Shown piece by piece: positions 50,389 to 62,700 of a stretch of DNA of 64,000 bases; the stretch's first letter is position 1, and each line of letters begins with the position of its first letter. Source of the stretch: Glandiceps talaboti. Its lineage: Eukaryota; Hemichordata; Enteropneusta; Spengelidae. Where the stretch lies: assembly GCF_964340395.1 (NCBI RefSeq), contig NC_135555.1, forward strand, positions 3,978,501 to 4,042,500. Reading direction: 5' to 3'. The notes beneath the pieces were generated by a model. That model did not search any database. It was not told the DNA's origin and saw nothing but the letters and a program-made list of their open reading frames with translations. A program made the position numbers and the translations under genes.

Positions 50389-50470
50389 CATCCATCTGTC
50401 TGTCAATCGGTCCATCTGTCCGTCCGTCTGTCTGTCTGTCTGTCTGTCCATCCATCAATCTGTCTGTCTC
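50262..50470. repeat. (CTGT)n microsatellite with a 72-bp higher-order repeat
   Basis: Mostly CTGT tetranucleotides with CCAT, CAGT and CCGT variants. The phrase TGTCAATCGGTCCATCTGTC occurs at 50329 and again at 50401, so a 72-bp block was duplicated as a unit. Frames on both strands up to 121 codons (Ser-Val-Cys-Leu or Thr-Asp-Arg-Gln repeats) are artefacts. Confidence 0.95.
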
Positions 50471-51719
50471 TGTGTGATGGTGAGATTCTTTTTGTTAGAA
50501 ATGGTTTATTTTCAAATGAACGAAATAATTGATCAGTTGGGGTAACCATAGACAATTATAATCATACCCATTTTTTAAAATGGACTCTTCCAGTTCTAGC
50601 ACAAAGTATACGGGTCATACCACAAGAAAGCATGTGACAAGGGGTAATATGTTAATAGCTTTAATGTCTTATCTTTTTGTGTATTTGAAAGGTATAGACT
50701 GAGTTATTAATTAGGAATCACCTAGATTATATTAATCTAGTAGTAATTGTTACAAATAGGGGAAATAAGTAATGACTTCAAACCATCTGTCTCCATACCA
50801 CCAATCTGGAGAAAACCTCCTAGTGAAGTTTATGCAGTATCTGATTTTGATTTCGTATCAAATTTCCAACTCTTGTTTGTATGTGCAATGGTACAGTTGG
50901 ACTTAATAAAAAGATAAAATTTGTTGAATTTTTTGCAGTTTTTGGAATAATAGTGTCTTTAATAATTTGTCTTTGGTTAAAGGCACCATTTCGTTTGGTT
51001 TTCCTAATAAAGACAAACAGATAAAACAAACAAAGAAAGAACACCCCCCCCCCCCCCCCCCGTTTTTTCTTCAGTATTTTATGTCAAAAAATGATAAAAG
51101 AATTTCCTCTTGCCAACCAAGCAAAGTTAAACTTCAGAAATAACCAGAAACTGTATAAACTCTTATTGCATCTTTGCTATTCCCTCTTTACTAGTCTAAG
51201 TATGGTATCACATTTTTGTTAAAATATTTGATTGATTCACAGTTTTGTAAACAGTTTCTAATATAGATTAATCATTTGTGTCCTTAAATTTGAATTCGTT
51301 CAATTGCTGGACAATTTGTTAAGACATTTTGCTTCTTTTGCATAAAAAATTCTCCATTCATCATCTCTGACATCGCTGTTGAAGATTGAAATTTTTGTTA
51401 AGCACAAGTTCTCATTAAGTAACTGATTGCTGACAAATATAAATCACAAGCAATAACATTAGTGTAGTCTTTTCATAATTTAACCACTTTTAATCTGCTG
51501 ATTCAATGCTTGACTGATTTCTCATAAGTGGGAAAATGTTCAGCAATATTTCATTGTCGTACACAATCATTCATATCAAATTTTTTGAAAAAATTAACAA
51601 CTTTTACACAAAATTTTGCATCAGGAAACCTAAAAGATGTTGTAAAGTTATTATTTTGTTTGAGATTTGCCTTAAAATTATCAAATTTTGGAAAAGAAAT
51701 CAAAAAGTAGTCATAAAAA

Positions 51720-51731
51720 TTTGGCGGGAAA
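51720..51731 (-). promoter_or_regulatory. E2F-type site
   Basis: The minus strand reads TTTCCCGCCAAA, the full E2F/DP consensus. Motif match only. Confidence 0.4.
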
Positions 51732-51865
51732 GCATCATCTAACAAAAGATTGAATAACTTGCTGCAGGCACAATTTATGAGGATTTTGTAATTGCCATAA
51801 TTGTGTTCCTTCTCGTGATCAAAAATATGCATTAAATCAAAATGAGTAATGTTTGGAAAATGATT

Positions 51866-51938
51866 TATATATGAATGCAACACATTAATAGATAACTCAG
51901 AAATATATGAATGCAACATATTAATAAATAACTCAGAA
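51866..51938. repeat. 36-bp tandem duplication
   Basis: Two copies contain TATATGAATGCAACA, TATTAATA and ATAACTCAGAAAT, with ATGAATGC at 51871 and 51907. Only a few bases differ, so it is recent. Confidence 0.88.
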
Positions 51939-52139
51939 ATAGATTTCTTTTGTTTTTTGTTTGTTCTCCGTTTAGTTTCTGTATCCAGGTAGGTTTAAGT
52001 CTATCCTACAGGTAAAATTAGTATTTCACACTTGTTTTCTTCTACTGCTGTACTTCGTTAGAAGTCTGAGAAAAAGCAGCTTTTAAACAAAATAAATTAC
52101 CTCTTGTGTTTTAAGCATTTGTCAACCAATTTTGCTATT

Positions 52140-52725
52140 AGGTTGGTGAAGGATTTTTCCCCATTTGCAGGAAATCTTGCTGGGGGAAAAACATAACATT
52201 TGGTTTGTGCTCATTGCCGGCAGCTTTGTCGTTAAAAAGTCTCCATTGAGTGAGAAATTACTACAAAAAGGAGTGAAAATGTGGCTAAGGGTCAAGTAGC
52301 AATGAGTATTTTACACAGTTAATTAATCACAAGGCCAGAAGGTCACGTGTAAAGTATTCACCCAATGAATTGATCACTATTTCAAGGGGAAACGATACTC
52401 ATTCTTTTCTCCTGCTTTCATAGCCCAACACCCTCATCAATTTCATTTTCATAAGCAGCCAGCGGATATAAAATATTAGAAATTTCATTGATGGCTTTTT
52501 CATGCTACCTTGATGGGACATTTGGGGGTGGAGGCATTGTAGAGCGTCAAATTATGTCGTAATTGTACTTTTTCGTCGCTTTGATGTCTCATTTGTCGTC
52601 GTATATGACTGGTTCTGTCTAGAAGGCACTGTCGATGTCAGATGTGTGCCATCTATTTGTCGTCAATAAACACTGTCAATGACGTCAATATATTGCCTTT
52701 TTTTTCCCTTTCAGATTATGACTTG
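52140..52725. other. High-complexity non-coding block, possible regulatory element
   Basis: This stretch has fewer homopolymers and more CpG than its neighbours. It holds a CACGTG E-box within GGTCACGTGT (about 52341), TTAATTAATCAC (about 52320), several GTCG/CGTC phrases and a CRE-type TGACGTCA at 52680-52687. No exon was recognised. Candidate cis-regulatory DNA by composition only. Confidence 0.25.
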
Positions 52726-54899
52726 ACAAGAACTGATTGTCAAGTCTTTACTCAGATGTAAAAATGTACCTTTAGCTCCACGTGTGACACATACCAACCT
52801 CTTTATCACAAGACAGTGTTTGATATGGACAAGTACTTATTTTGGTGTCTCCATGAAGTAGCACCAATTTTAGCACATTCATAGCATCTATATATGTTTA
52901 TTCACAGAAGTATTAAATTTGGGTTCAATTTGTGACATTTTCAAAACGTTTCATTTTCTTTGAATCAGATCACCATTGAGTGGATAAAATTGCCCACAAA
53001 TGCTAAATATTATGCGTAGTGTTTGATGAAATTGGCTTGCATGTCTATCTTGTCTAACCTGACACACTCGGCAACACAATAGAGTCCTAGCTCCTAATTG
53101 ATAACACTTTGCATTGCTCATTTTTACCCTGTCCTATTAAGTCAACCCTGGCAATAGCACAATAATTACTCTAAATTAATTTTCTTAGTCAGACACCAAA
53201 TATAGAAAAATAAGAGAGGCCAGGATAAAGCTGTGACAGTTAGTGAAAGACTTGACAAGGAGAGCAAATGACACCAAATTTAAGACTAAATTGTAGCAAG
53301 CTTCATAAGTTATTGCTTCTGCAATATCACAAAGGGCAGTCGAATTAATACAACCATATCAGCAAAAATTTTCTCTTCTTCATTAGACATAAAAGCATAT
53401 GAAAGCTTATTTAGTAGATTGGCCACCTGCTTTCTGAAAAGATTATACAATACATGCAGGAAATACGTACTTCTCCTCAAATATTCTACAATATAACCAA
53501 ATCAGTTCCCTTGTGATAACTTTAAACATTCACTGTGGTTAAACAGAAAATATGAAACTCAGCTCTAATGATTCTATTGAAATTTTCATTTGCGTCAGAC
53601 TCTGTTTATGATGGTTTGTGAAAAGGCACCGTTAAGCAGTCAGACGTGCCTCGTTTTGTAAATACTGGGTGTCCAAAGAGGCATAGATGCTGACTGAATT
53701 GTCAATAAATACAGTTCCAATCATATCTTAGACTCTGTCTGTCAAGGTTACATCCTTGACTTTAACCAGTCATAATGTGTTTCTCTGTCGGCTTATTTTT
53801 TAAACAACAAAAAATGTGTTATCATTTTTTTGTCCTTCGACTTTTTTCCAATCAATACTTCAAATGATAAATTATAACCATCACATAAATTTCATATTTA
53901 TTTTTGGTTATAAATTATGGGAAAATATTTTCTTAGCTATACAAATTAACTTCTAAAAAAAGTTCTTATCAACAGTTCTACTTAATTAGTAACTGTTTAA
54001 GTTTTACAGCTCTCAAATATTCACCATATTATTTCTGCAAATGTATACGTCAAGAAAAACTGCAGATTTTTATTTTCTATAATAAAAAAATCAGATTTAT
54101 ACTTTCTTTTTCAAAATATGAAATAATATATGCCACAAAATCATAAATTTTAAACTTCCATGATTTGGAGAAGTTTTACACTGTCTTCAAAAAATTTAAA
54201 CTATACAACATTTAAATATTGGATAAACAATTCTAATGCTAGAATTTCACCCCATAAAAAGTATGTTAATTGTGTTGTTTGTGTCACCATAGCGATGGTT
54301 TAAGCAGAGATCAATCTCAAATAGTTATTAAAAAATGTGTATCATCTTTGATAAAACACAAACATGTTTTTACCTCCCACTTAGTGATGTCATTTCCTGT
54401 CACAAAGTAACCGACTTATTCTCATAGAATTTTAATCTCTCCTTTTTGAAGAGTTTTCTCTGTAGGCAATATTTTCTCTCTTACTTTGTTTCCCATTTTG
54501 TTAGTTTTATGGAACAGGGCATGTAGTATTTCCTGTACAAAAGTAGGAGTTTTTTTATCTCTATGTAATAATTCCAGTAAAAGTAAAACTTTTAATAACT
54601 AAATATGAATGACTTAGTATTCTCGAAACATTTTTTCCTATGTTTGTATCAGTCTTTTGAATGTAGAGGTAAAAAGTGAAGTTTTGACAACACATGCTGT
54701 ATGTTTTAACCAAAAGTACTTTCAACTTGCTTTTGAATTTATTTGGATGTGTCTTGATTTTATATACATGGGGTTAGAAAAGGAAAGTTTTTTAATTCAA
54801 ACCAAACCAAACCAAACTTAAAGAAAGACACAATAGATTTAAATCTAGTACATGTAACAGCAAACTTTGGCCAATATCTTTTTTTAAGTTTAAAAGTTC
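52726..54899. other. AT-rich non-coding DNA
   Basis: No gene, repeat or strong motif was seen. Sequence from about 53000 to 53760 is moderately complex; 53800-54260 is very AT-rich. Confidence 0.5.
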
Positions 54900-55115
54900 T
54901 GTGACTTACTACTGTATCCTATGATGCTCTCACAACAATTCTGTGACAGGGCTGGTACAGCTGGCCTGTCATAAGTGCAGGCATGTAGAATAAGTCCTGT
55001 GGTAGGAGTACCCTAACAAGTTTGTGGAAGGGTTGTTCTGGGGGCAGACTGTAGTAGGTCTGCTCTGTTAGCCTGTATCTACAGCTTAGTGAACAGCTCA
55101 CATGCTTATCACAAA
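54900..55115. other. Locally GC-richer segment of unknown origin
   Basis: About 200 bp with clearly higher GC than either side (for example ACAGGGCTGGTACAGCTGG). It underlies a 92-codon minus-strand frame at 54919-55197 that starts at TTG and has no recognisable domain. The abrupt composition change suggests a fragment of an old mobile element or a conserved element; neither could be identified. Confidence 0.25.
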
Positions 55116-56389
55116 TATTTAAATAATCATTATTTATTTGCCAGAGGTCGAAAAATATATATATATAAATAACTTTAAACTTCTGGCTGGACCACAAAAA
55201 ATAGTTTGTTCAAACTAGTCGAGTTTGCGGCCCAAGGAAAACATATACAGTAATATAATATACATATAACAAAAAAAATAATAAATAGCAGACCAAGCTG
55301 CATTAAACTAATTTAAAATCAATCAATTTTTAAAATGTAAAGATAGATAATATTGAATATGAAACAAAATTATTTGTAAAAACACTCATTCTTCACTTGG
55401 GGTAAAATCTTACTGACAGTGATTTTAATATATTTCAGAAAAATCAAAGTTTTAGTTTATTCTTCCATGGCAGGAAAAACTTGAATTACATGTACATTAT
55501 AATAACTATCATGCCTTGAAATAAAACCACTAAAAATTGGTTTGTTTTTCTTCTAAGTATTTGAAGCGTAAAACATTATAGCTATGATTAAGGTAGTGGC
55601 TTGTTGTGATTTGTTGCTTTGAGACCACTTCAACTTGTCAAAGTTAATTTGTTGCAAACTTTCTGGTCGTACTCGAACCGGCTGAATAATATCTTGAGGG
55701 AGTAAGCATTCCCTGACCATCTACTCAAAATGCAAAATTTTATAAATTTGTTCTAGATCTGTTCTCATGTCGGACACATAGATTATACATGAAGGAATCC
55801 CATAGGAGTGGACGGCTGATTCTCCTAGGAACAAAAAACTCATTTCTTCCAGTGAAAAATTTCTGATCCAGCACTGCCTGAATAAACCCTATCAAAATTT
55901 GGCAAGAAAAATCAATTTTAATGTTCTATGTAGCGTACCGATTGTCGGCAATTGGAGCAAGTCCTTGGTAAACCGAAATAAATCATGGTACAATATCCGT
56001 GTTTGTGTAACACATTGACTTGACGCTAATAGAACAAATGGAATATTGAAGGCACTGAATCGCAATGACGGGTTTTGTCATTTTTCATGATTTCTATTTT
56101 GTGGCTATCTATTAAAGATCAATAATCAGTTAAGACTGCTTTCTTTAGCCACTTTACTCTACACTTTCTTTTCAGAATTCTTAAAATGGTGAATAATTCT
56201 CAACCAATTTAGATTATTCCCAATCTTTTTATCACATTTCACTGTAATCAATATTATCATTATAACTTTCACTACTCTATAACCTTTGAAAGTAGCAAAA
56301 GAATTTTCCCGCCAAAATTCAAAAGTGCCAGTTTCTGCTTTAGAGTGCATTTCAAATGAATTTCATATTTTTTTCATTATTTTTTTCTA
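55116..56389. other. AT-rich non-coding DNA
   Basis: No gene was recognised. A palindrome-flanked E2F-type site lies at 56301 (listed separately). Confidence 0.5.
56301..56320 (+). promoter_or_regulatory. E2F-type site flanked by inverted arms
   Basis: GAATTTTCCCGCCAAAATTC: the E2F consensus TTTCCCGCCAAA sits between the arms GAATTTT and AAAATTC, which are perfect reverse complements. It lies about 70 bp from the fold-back element. Motif match only. Confidence 0.4.
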
Positions 56390-56705
56390 AAGAGAATTCT
56401 CATTATAATAAACATGAATTTACGAGCTCTTCTTGGAGGGAAAATGTAAAAATGACAAAAAATAATTTTGTAAAAAGAGTGCTAAATTTACAGAAATATA
56501 AGAAATTCTGATCAGATTTTCAACAGATAAATCAAATTATAAATTATGTGTAAATAATATGATATATCTGTTGTAAAATCTGATCAGAATTTCTTATATT
56601 TCTGTAAATTTAACACTCTTTTTACAAAATCATTTTATGTAATTTTTACATTTTCACTCCAAGAAGAGCTCGTAAATTCATGTTTATTACAATGAGAATT
56701 TTCTT
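56390..56705. mobile_element. Fold-back MITE, ~140-bp inverted arms, TA-flanked
   Basis: The left arm (56390-56529) and right arm (56565-56705) are reverse complements over about 140 bp, with roughly nine differences including one single-base gap (about 94% alike). The loop is about 35 bp. TA dinucleotides lie directly outside at 56388-56389 and 56706-56707, fitting the TA target duplication of Tc1/mariner-type elements. The termini read AAGA(G/A)AATTCTCATT. No coding capacity exists, so any movement required a transposase from elsewhere. If transcribed, it would give a long hairpin RNA that could feed small-RNA processing. Family assignment is inferred only from the TA flank. Confidence 0.85.
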
Positions 56706-59700
56706 TATCATTTAGCATTAATTAAGAATTGACTAATTATCTATTAATAGAATAATTGAAAAATTATGTAAGAATAGTAATCATTTTAATGTCACATCAA
56801 ACGAACAAAATTTCACTTTTCTGCAAATTTTATACAAAATTTAACATTATTTTAGACCAAAATGATGAAATTATTATACAAAAAAAAAATTATGTATACA
56901 GAGAAATGAAATTCATCAAAATTTCAAAGAAGATTGACATATTTACTTCATCAACTAACAGACATCACACAGATTTGATCACATTGAACCCGCCATAAAA
57001 CAATGTAAAATAGGTCCATAATTCATGGCTTGAGTAAAAGCTAATGATTTAAAGTTTGTGAAAACAGTGTTGTCATTACTTGAAGCGATACACAGTCAAT
57101 TATGATATCCAATTCAACTAAAGTATATTACGATGATTAATTAATGTCATGCGTAATTAATTTTATCATCTGATATGCTATGATAATTAAAATCCCTGAT
57201 GATTATGGCTTGATTTATTTAACTTCATAAGTTGATCTTTTATGGCAAATACCGCGACCTGACTTGTGTACCCCAACGATGATAAAACATTGCATATTTC
57301 CACCGATTCCCAGCTTTTCTTTACTGATCTCATGATTCAATCAATCATCCCATGCAGGCCTTCAGCTGAATACTTCCGTTGCGATTGATGAATTTATATT
57401 TTTCATTTTTCGATGCATTGATGGCACAATAGAAATTGATCTCCCTATTATCCACTAATCAATTGGTTGAAATAACGTAAACTACTGGTGACTCGCTATA
57501 AATAAACCATTTTTATATCAATCCTGTATGCCTCAAAAACTCAAAGACATGTTACTGTAGCATTCACATTAAAATTTCAACCAAGTCCCTTTTAATTTAA
57601 AATCAAACAAAAATAAATTATGGGTCACAATGCCAGCTTACAAACATCCAATTATTGTTATTGCTAACTCCAAATTGTATTTAGGATGTGAATTCACTAT
57701 GGGGACAATGAAGGTGATCCATTTTCTGAAGAAAAATCGACTAGCAAAAGTCACAACTTTTTTTTTTAACAATTCAATATTTCATGTCACATAATTTGTA
57801 CACTAGTCTCATGTCTCTTTAATTGATGAAAACCATCCCAAGGTTCAGTTTTGTCATCTATTTTAACTTTGTTATAAAAGTGTGACACATTTGGTAGATA
57901 GAGAATTTTCAATAAAAATATGTGTTTCATTGTTTCTGGCCCTAATGAATGTAATGACTGAAGATAAACACTGATAAAGATATGGAAATCTCCAATTAAA
58001 CAAACGACAATAATATGTAAATCTCAAAGTTAGGTCAATTTCATTTTTCAAAAATAGTAATTTTCAGATAATCTTTCTCTTCTAATTTGACAAACATGTC
58101 AGTAGAAATTTAGCCTACCACTAAATTTGATAGAAACTTGAAAGATCAATGTTACTACACTGTTTTTGCTATCCTATCTGACATTTTTAATTTTTTAAAA
58201 TTTTTGCTGATTCTTCCAAGTCTACCATGATTCTTCAGTTACGCTGGTCTCAAATGACATTCAACCATAGAATGTGATTGGTTGACTATAAAATTCAACA
58301 TATCTAGTAAATAAAACAATCAAGTCACATGATGAACCCATAATTAGGTGTTGTTATGAGCCGGCATGTATGTGGTAATTTGACCAGTCCATGCGCCCAC
58401 ATATGTCAGATTGTATTCAAATTACACCAATGTTTTGCACATTTTATGTAGTCTGGCAGCAGAGTTAAAGAATCAGAGTAGAATTGGAAGGATGAGCAAA
58501 AAATTAAAAAAATCAAAATGTCAGTTAGGATAACAAGTCTACAGGTACTCTAGTAGAAATTAATTTCCCGCTAAAATTTTCAACTGAAATTGTTATCCTT
58601 CAGACAGATTTCAAGTACACTGCATACCTATTCTATTAATTTTAGTGATATCCTTGCATAGAAAATAAACATAAAATCTCTCTAGGGAACTTTTGATAAT
58701 AATCTCAGAGTCAACAAAACATAATTATTGAAAATTCATGGTAGTTGTTATGACAATAAATGTGTTTTCTTATCTGTCCTTGTAAGTTAAAATGTGTATT
58801 TGTTATCAAATCTACAGACTAAAGTACCTAATTACATAAAAAAAAAAACTGCCATGATTTCAAAATAAAATCACTGCAACAGACACATTTAATGTATTAG
58901 AAAAGATAAAATTTTGACATAAATATTGTCAAAATATTGGGTAAAACAAACAGATAAATTCAGATTGTAAAGTTTTTACTTGTCCAGTCCAAAAAAAAAA
59001 ATCAAATTACATTATACCAAGAGTGGTAGTATAAATGCAAAGGTGGAATTCTATAGCCATGATATAGATTTACAGAATATTTTCAGAGACAACAAACGGT
59101 GAACAAAAGCAGAAAGAATTCGGTAACTTGATCGTACGATTCTGAAATGAGTTTTTGTTTTATTTTTGTTTGCTTTGTGTGCTTACATTCTATCAAAATT
59201 TAATGGCATAGTAAAGATGGTTTTAGTGATGCATTTAGTAAGAACGTGATCAAAAGTAGTCTTATGTATTCCTGTCAGTCAATATTGGATGAGATATGCT
59301 GTCATTTCTTCTGAGAGGAAAAGCAAAGAAATGGGGAAGAAAAGAAAGTGGTATTTCCAAAGGAATTGTTGTAAGCTGATACAGGTAAGATGTATTGAGT
59401 GTTGGCCTTTGTTTACTATGACACATTCCACTACAAAATATCATGATGTATTGAACAATGAAGCTCGTTTTCTCAACTAAGGCTAAGTTTGGTTCAATTT
59501 TCATCAAGCCATACTTATTATTTCTTATGTTTCTATTCAAAATTCACATCAGAAATGAAAATATGTTGTCTGCCACTGGAGTGATATGATTGCTTGCTTG
59601 GAAGGGAATTTACATTCTAAGATTTCGATTTTTAAAATTTTCAATCAGAAATGAGATTTTGTGTATCACAAACTTGTCTGAATACTGTCTTGAAAAATAT

Positions 59701-62700
59701 GGAAAGGGAGTTTTATTCTTCAAACTTTTGCAATTATCTTCAAAAGCACTAAGAAGAATTTGACAAATGAAAGCAAAACAAGTGTTACAATTGAAGTTAG
59801 ATGTTTTCCAGGACTTTAAAGCTCAATTTTCAAAGAGATAAGAGCCTGTCAATACTTTATTTTATGTTCTCACAAGACAGTGACAGCTACCAAATATGAA
59901 AGGTATCAACAAAGGTTGGTAATTTTAGGCTAGGCATAGAACATGACAAATATGTCTTGAAATTTATGATTTCAGAATTGGCATTTTCCATGGAAATTAA
60001 GTTATTTTTCTTAATTTCATCTCCCAATGAAACATTGAAGTCATCATTTTTTATGTACATTTGTTTTGAAATTTGAGAAAGCAAAAAAGAAAGGCAAGTT
60101 TTTATTTTGATGTAAGTGCAAAAATAGTTATGAAGTAATTCTGACTAGGCAAATGTTACAAAAAATATTGTATCTTAAGTTTTTAAACAGATATCTTTTA
60201 CTGTTCAAATTTTTGACTAAATGTGATGTTTTAATGTATGCATATGTAAGACTGAATAATAAAATGACAAATTATTGATAGAAAGATTAGAAATTGTCCA
60301 TGAATTGAATTGGTAGAAACTAAGACAGAAATCTATATGGCCATACCTGTACTATGCACACAATTGTGTATTGTATAAAGGAAAGAATTGGACTTTTAAC
60401 CAATTTTGATGCTATACAGACACAATAGAAATTGTTCATGCTTTCAAGATGTTAGGATACACTGGCAAAAGTTCATCAATTGTCACTCCATAATATGTTT
60501 GCATATCCATGGCAATCATAACATAACATACTTTATTGAAAATAATCAGAAATTAAACAAAAGAAGTTCACCCTTAGTCAGACATGAATCAAAATCAGTC
60601 TACGTCACTGACAAAAATTTAACTGCTGTGTATCATCAGACGTTGTAATGATATGAATACAAATGAAGAAAGATCACTGTCGGAAAAAACAAAGACAAGG
60701 TAAAAACTAGAGGAAGAAAAAAACAGGAATAAAGGAAATGAGAAATCGTCAGAGATAAAAAAGTGTGATTTAAATTGTAGTGGATGGGAGTATTGATTTC
60801 TGTAGAACATTAGTGTTGCTCTCTGACAGGCTGTAAATTTGGCAGGCCAAGTAGAATTATTGATGTTGCTGGTCAGTTTCACTGTCCGTGGTTAATTTGC
60901 TACCCTGGCACTCAGGTCATTCCATTGACGCTCTTAAATCAAATATAATGATCTCAAACATCACCGGACTGAAAAAAAAATCAATCTTTTCATCCTCTTT
61001 TCTTTTTACGCAAATAACCAAAATATCATGGTCATTTTTTATCTGTATGATGTATTGAAAGACGTGTTTCTTTTGTTGAATATTTGTACACCTTCCCATC
61101 AAATATGTCTAGATATGTTTTAAGGTGTGTTGTTATCAAAATTGTAATTCATACACAGAATGGAAAACTGAGATATTTGACAGATTCTGAGAAATTTTTG
61201 ACTTTCTAAAAGTTTCATATTTGTCGGAAAAAAATGAGATGTGAAATGATTGTTGAGATAGAATGAGGAACACCTGGCAGTTTATGGTGAACTAATCAAA
61301 CATTCTGGGCACAAGGTCGAAATGAAATTGACATTCGTGTCACATCAATCCAAGCTTAATTTTGTCCTGGCTTGTACATTACTTTCAAGTTGTTCATTCC
61401 TTGTGAAAATTACTATAATTCATGCTCATGAAATTCTTATACCCCACTTCCCCATGGCTGGGTAATCAGGGATTGGAATAAATTCACTCACTCCGTCACT
61501 GCTTTTAGCTCATTTTACCGCAAGAGATTTTATTTTTACCTGACCAAAGTCCCATGCATCATATTTTATGACTTCTTAATAAATCTTGTCTTTGTGTTTT
61601 CGATCCAGCTATTTTAGGATTCTGAGATTTTTGCTTGATTTAACAAGAGCAGAGTGGCTGAGAGTGATTTCAATTTGATGTGTTGACCAAATCCAAAAGG
61701 TCAGACACAATGAAATTTTCCATATTTGTAACGATTAAACCACTTAGGAAACAAACTTAAGATTAAAGTAAAATTTCCTTTGTGCCTTGACCGTCAAATT
61801 CATTGATAAATGAACATAAAGACGCACAATTTTGAATGAGGCTAAGATGATTTTGTTCCTGCTTATTCAAGTAGAAATATCTAAAAGTTGTGATAACGAT
61901 TTACCAAATAGAAGTATGGAAGTGATTTTCCTAATCAAGAGCTTTTTATGGATTTATATTTCTTCTTTCTTCATTCACCATTTTCAGAACATAATTGCTC
62001 TCAGAAGGTCAAGTGTCGTTATTCTGAGAATAATGTTTTGTCTGATAATGTCATTATGAGTTGATTTGGGCATTCCACTCTCTCAACCCTAATTGACAAG
62101 GTGTCACTGCAGTATGTATGTTTCAACACAATATTTCTACATCTAATATCGCAGCAGGCCACGTTCCTCATCATTTGGTACTCGTAATTTTCATCATTGG
62201 ACAATGTCTGACGACTGTCAGTCAACAAGGCAGGAAATTTGTTCCTTCATATGTGAAGATTGACTCAATTCTCTCAAATTTACTCTCTGTCAAAAGTCAC
62301 GCTTGTGAAATTAATGCTGCTCACCCCTAATAAAAGTGCAGTTGTTCCCAATCTGTTATAGTGTGACCGTACCACTTTGGGGTGTTTGAGGTGATAGAGG
62401 GGTCATATTTGACAATATGTTGCAATAATATGACACTTAACCCCTCCAGTTGTAAAGTCTTTTCTACTGCACTGCAATCAACATTATGGTCATTGCAGTA
62501 TCTCTTGTGGTTCATATCTGATGTCAAATCTATCAGCTGATCAAAATCACCACAAAATAAGCAAGATTTTTGTGAATTTTAGGCACACATAAGGTGAAAA
62601 GATGTTTGCTTGTCCAGATTTTGATCTACAAATCTGTGATGTTTACTTTTGTTTTTCACACTTTCTTTTTATTGTATGATTGTTGTGTGCATGAATATTA

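Larger units (their letters stand above)
50471..52139. other. AT-rich non-coding DNA
   Basis: No gene was recognised. A run of 18 C lies at 51044-51061. An E2F-type site lies at 51720 and a small duplication at 51866 (listed separately). The 122-codon minus-strand frame at 51551-51919 is AT-rich, partly built on that duplication, and has no known domain. Confidence 0.5.

Noticed and set aside
50221-50545. Cys/Ser-rich and Thr-Asp-Arg-Gln-rich proteins
   Set aside because: These are frames through (CTGT)n; all frames on both strands stay open because the repeat contains no stop codon.
11930-52687. CRE sites (TGACGTCA) at 11930 and 52680
   Set aside because: Two copies are not clearly above chance; they are noted in the region entries but not claimed as a signal.
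54919-55197. Protein-coding exon on the minus strand
   Set aside because: The 92-codon frame starts at TTG and matches no family; the GC-richer composition alone can explain its length.
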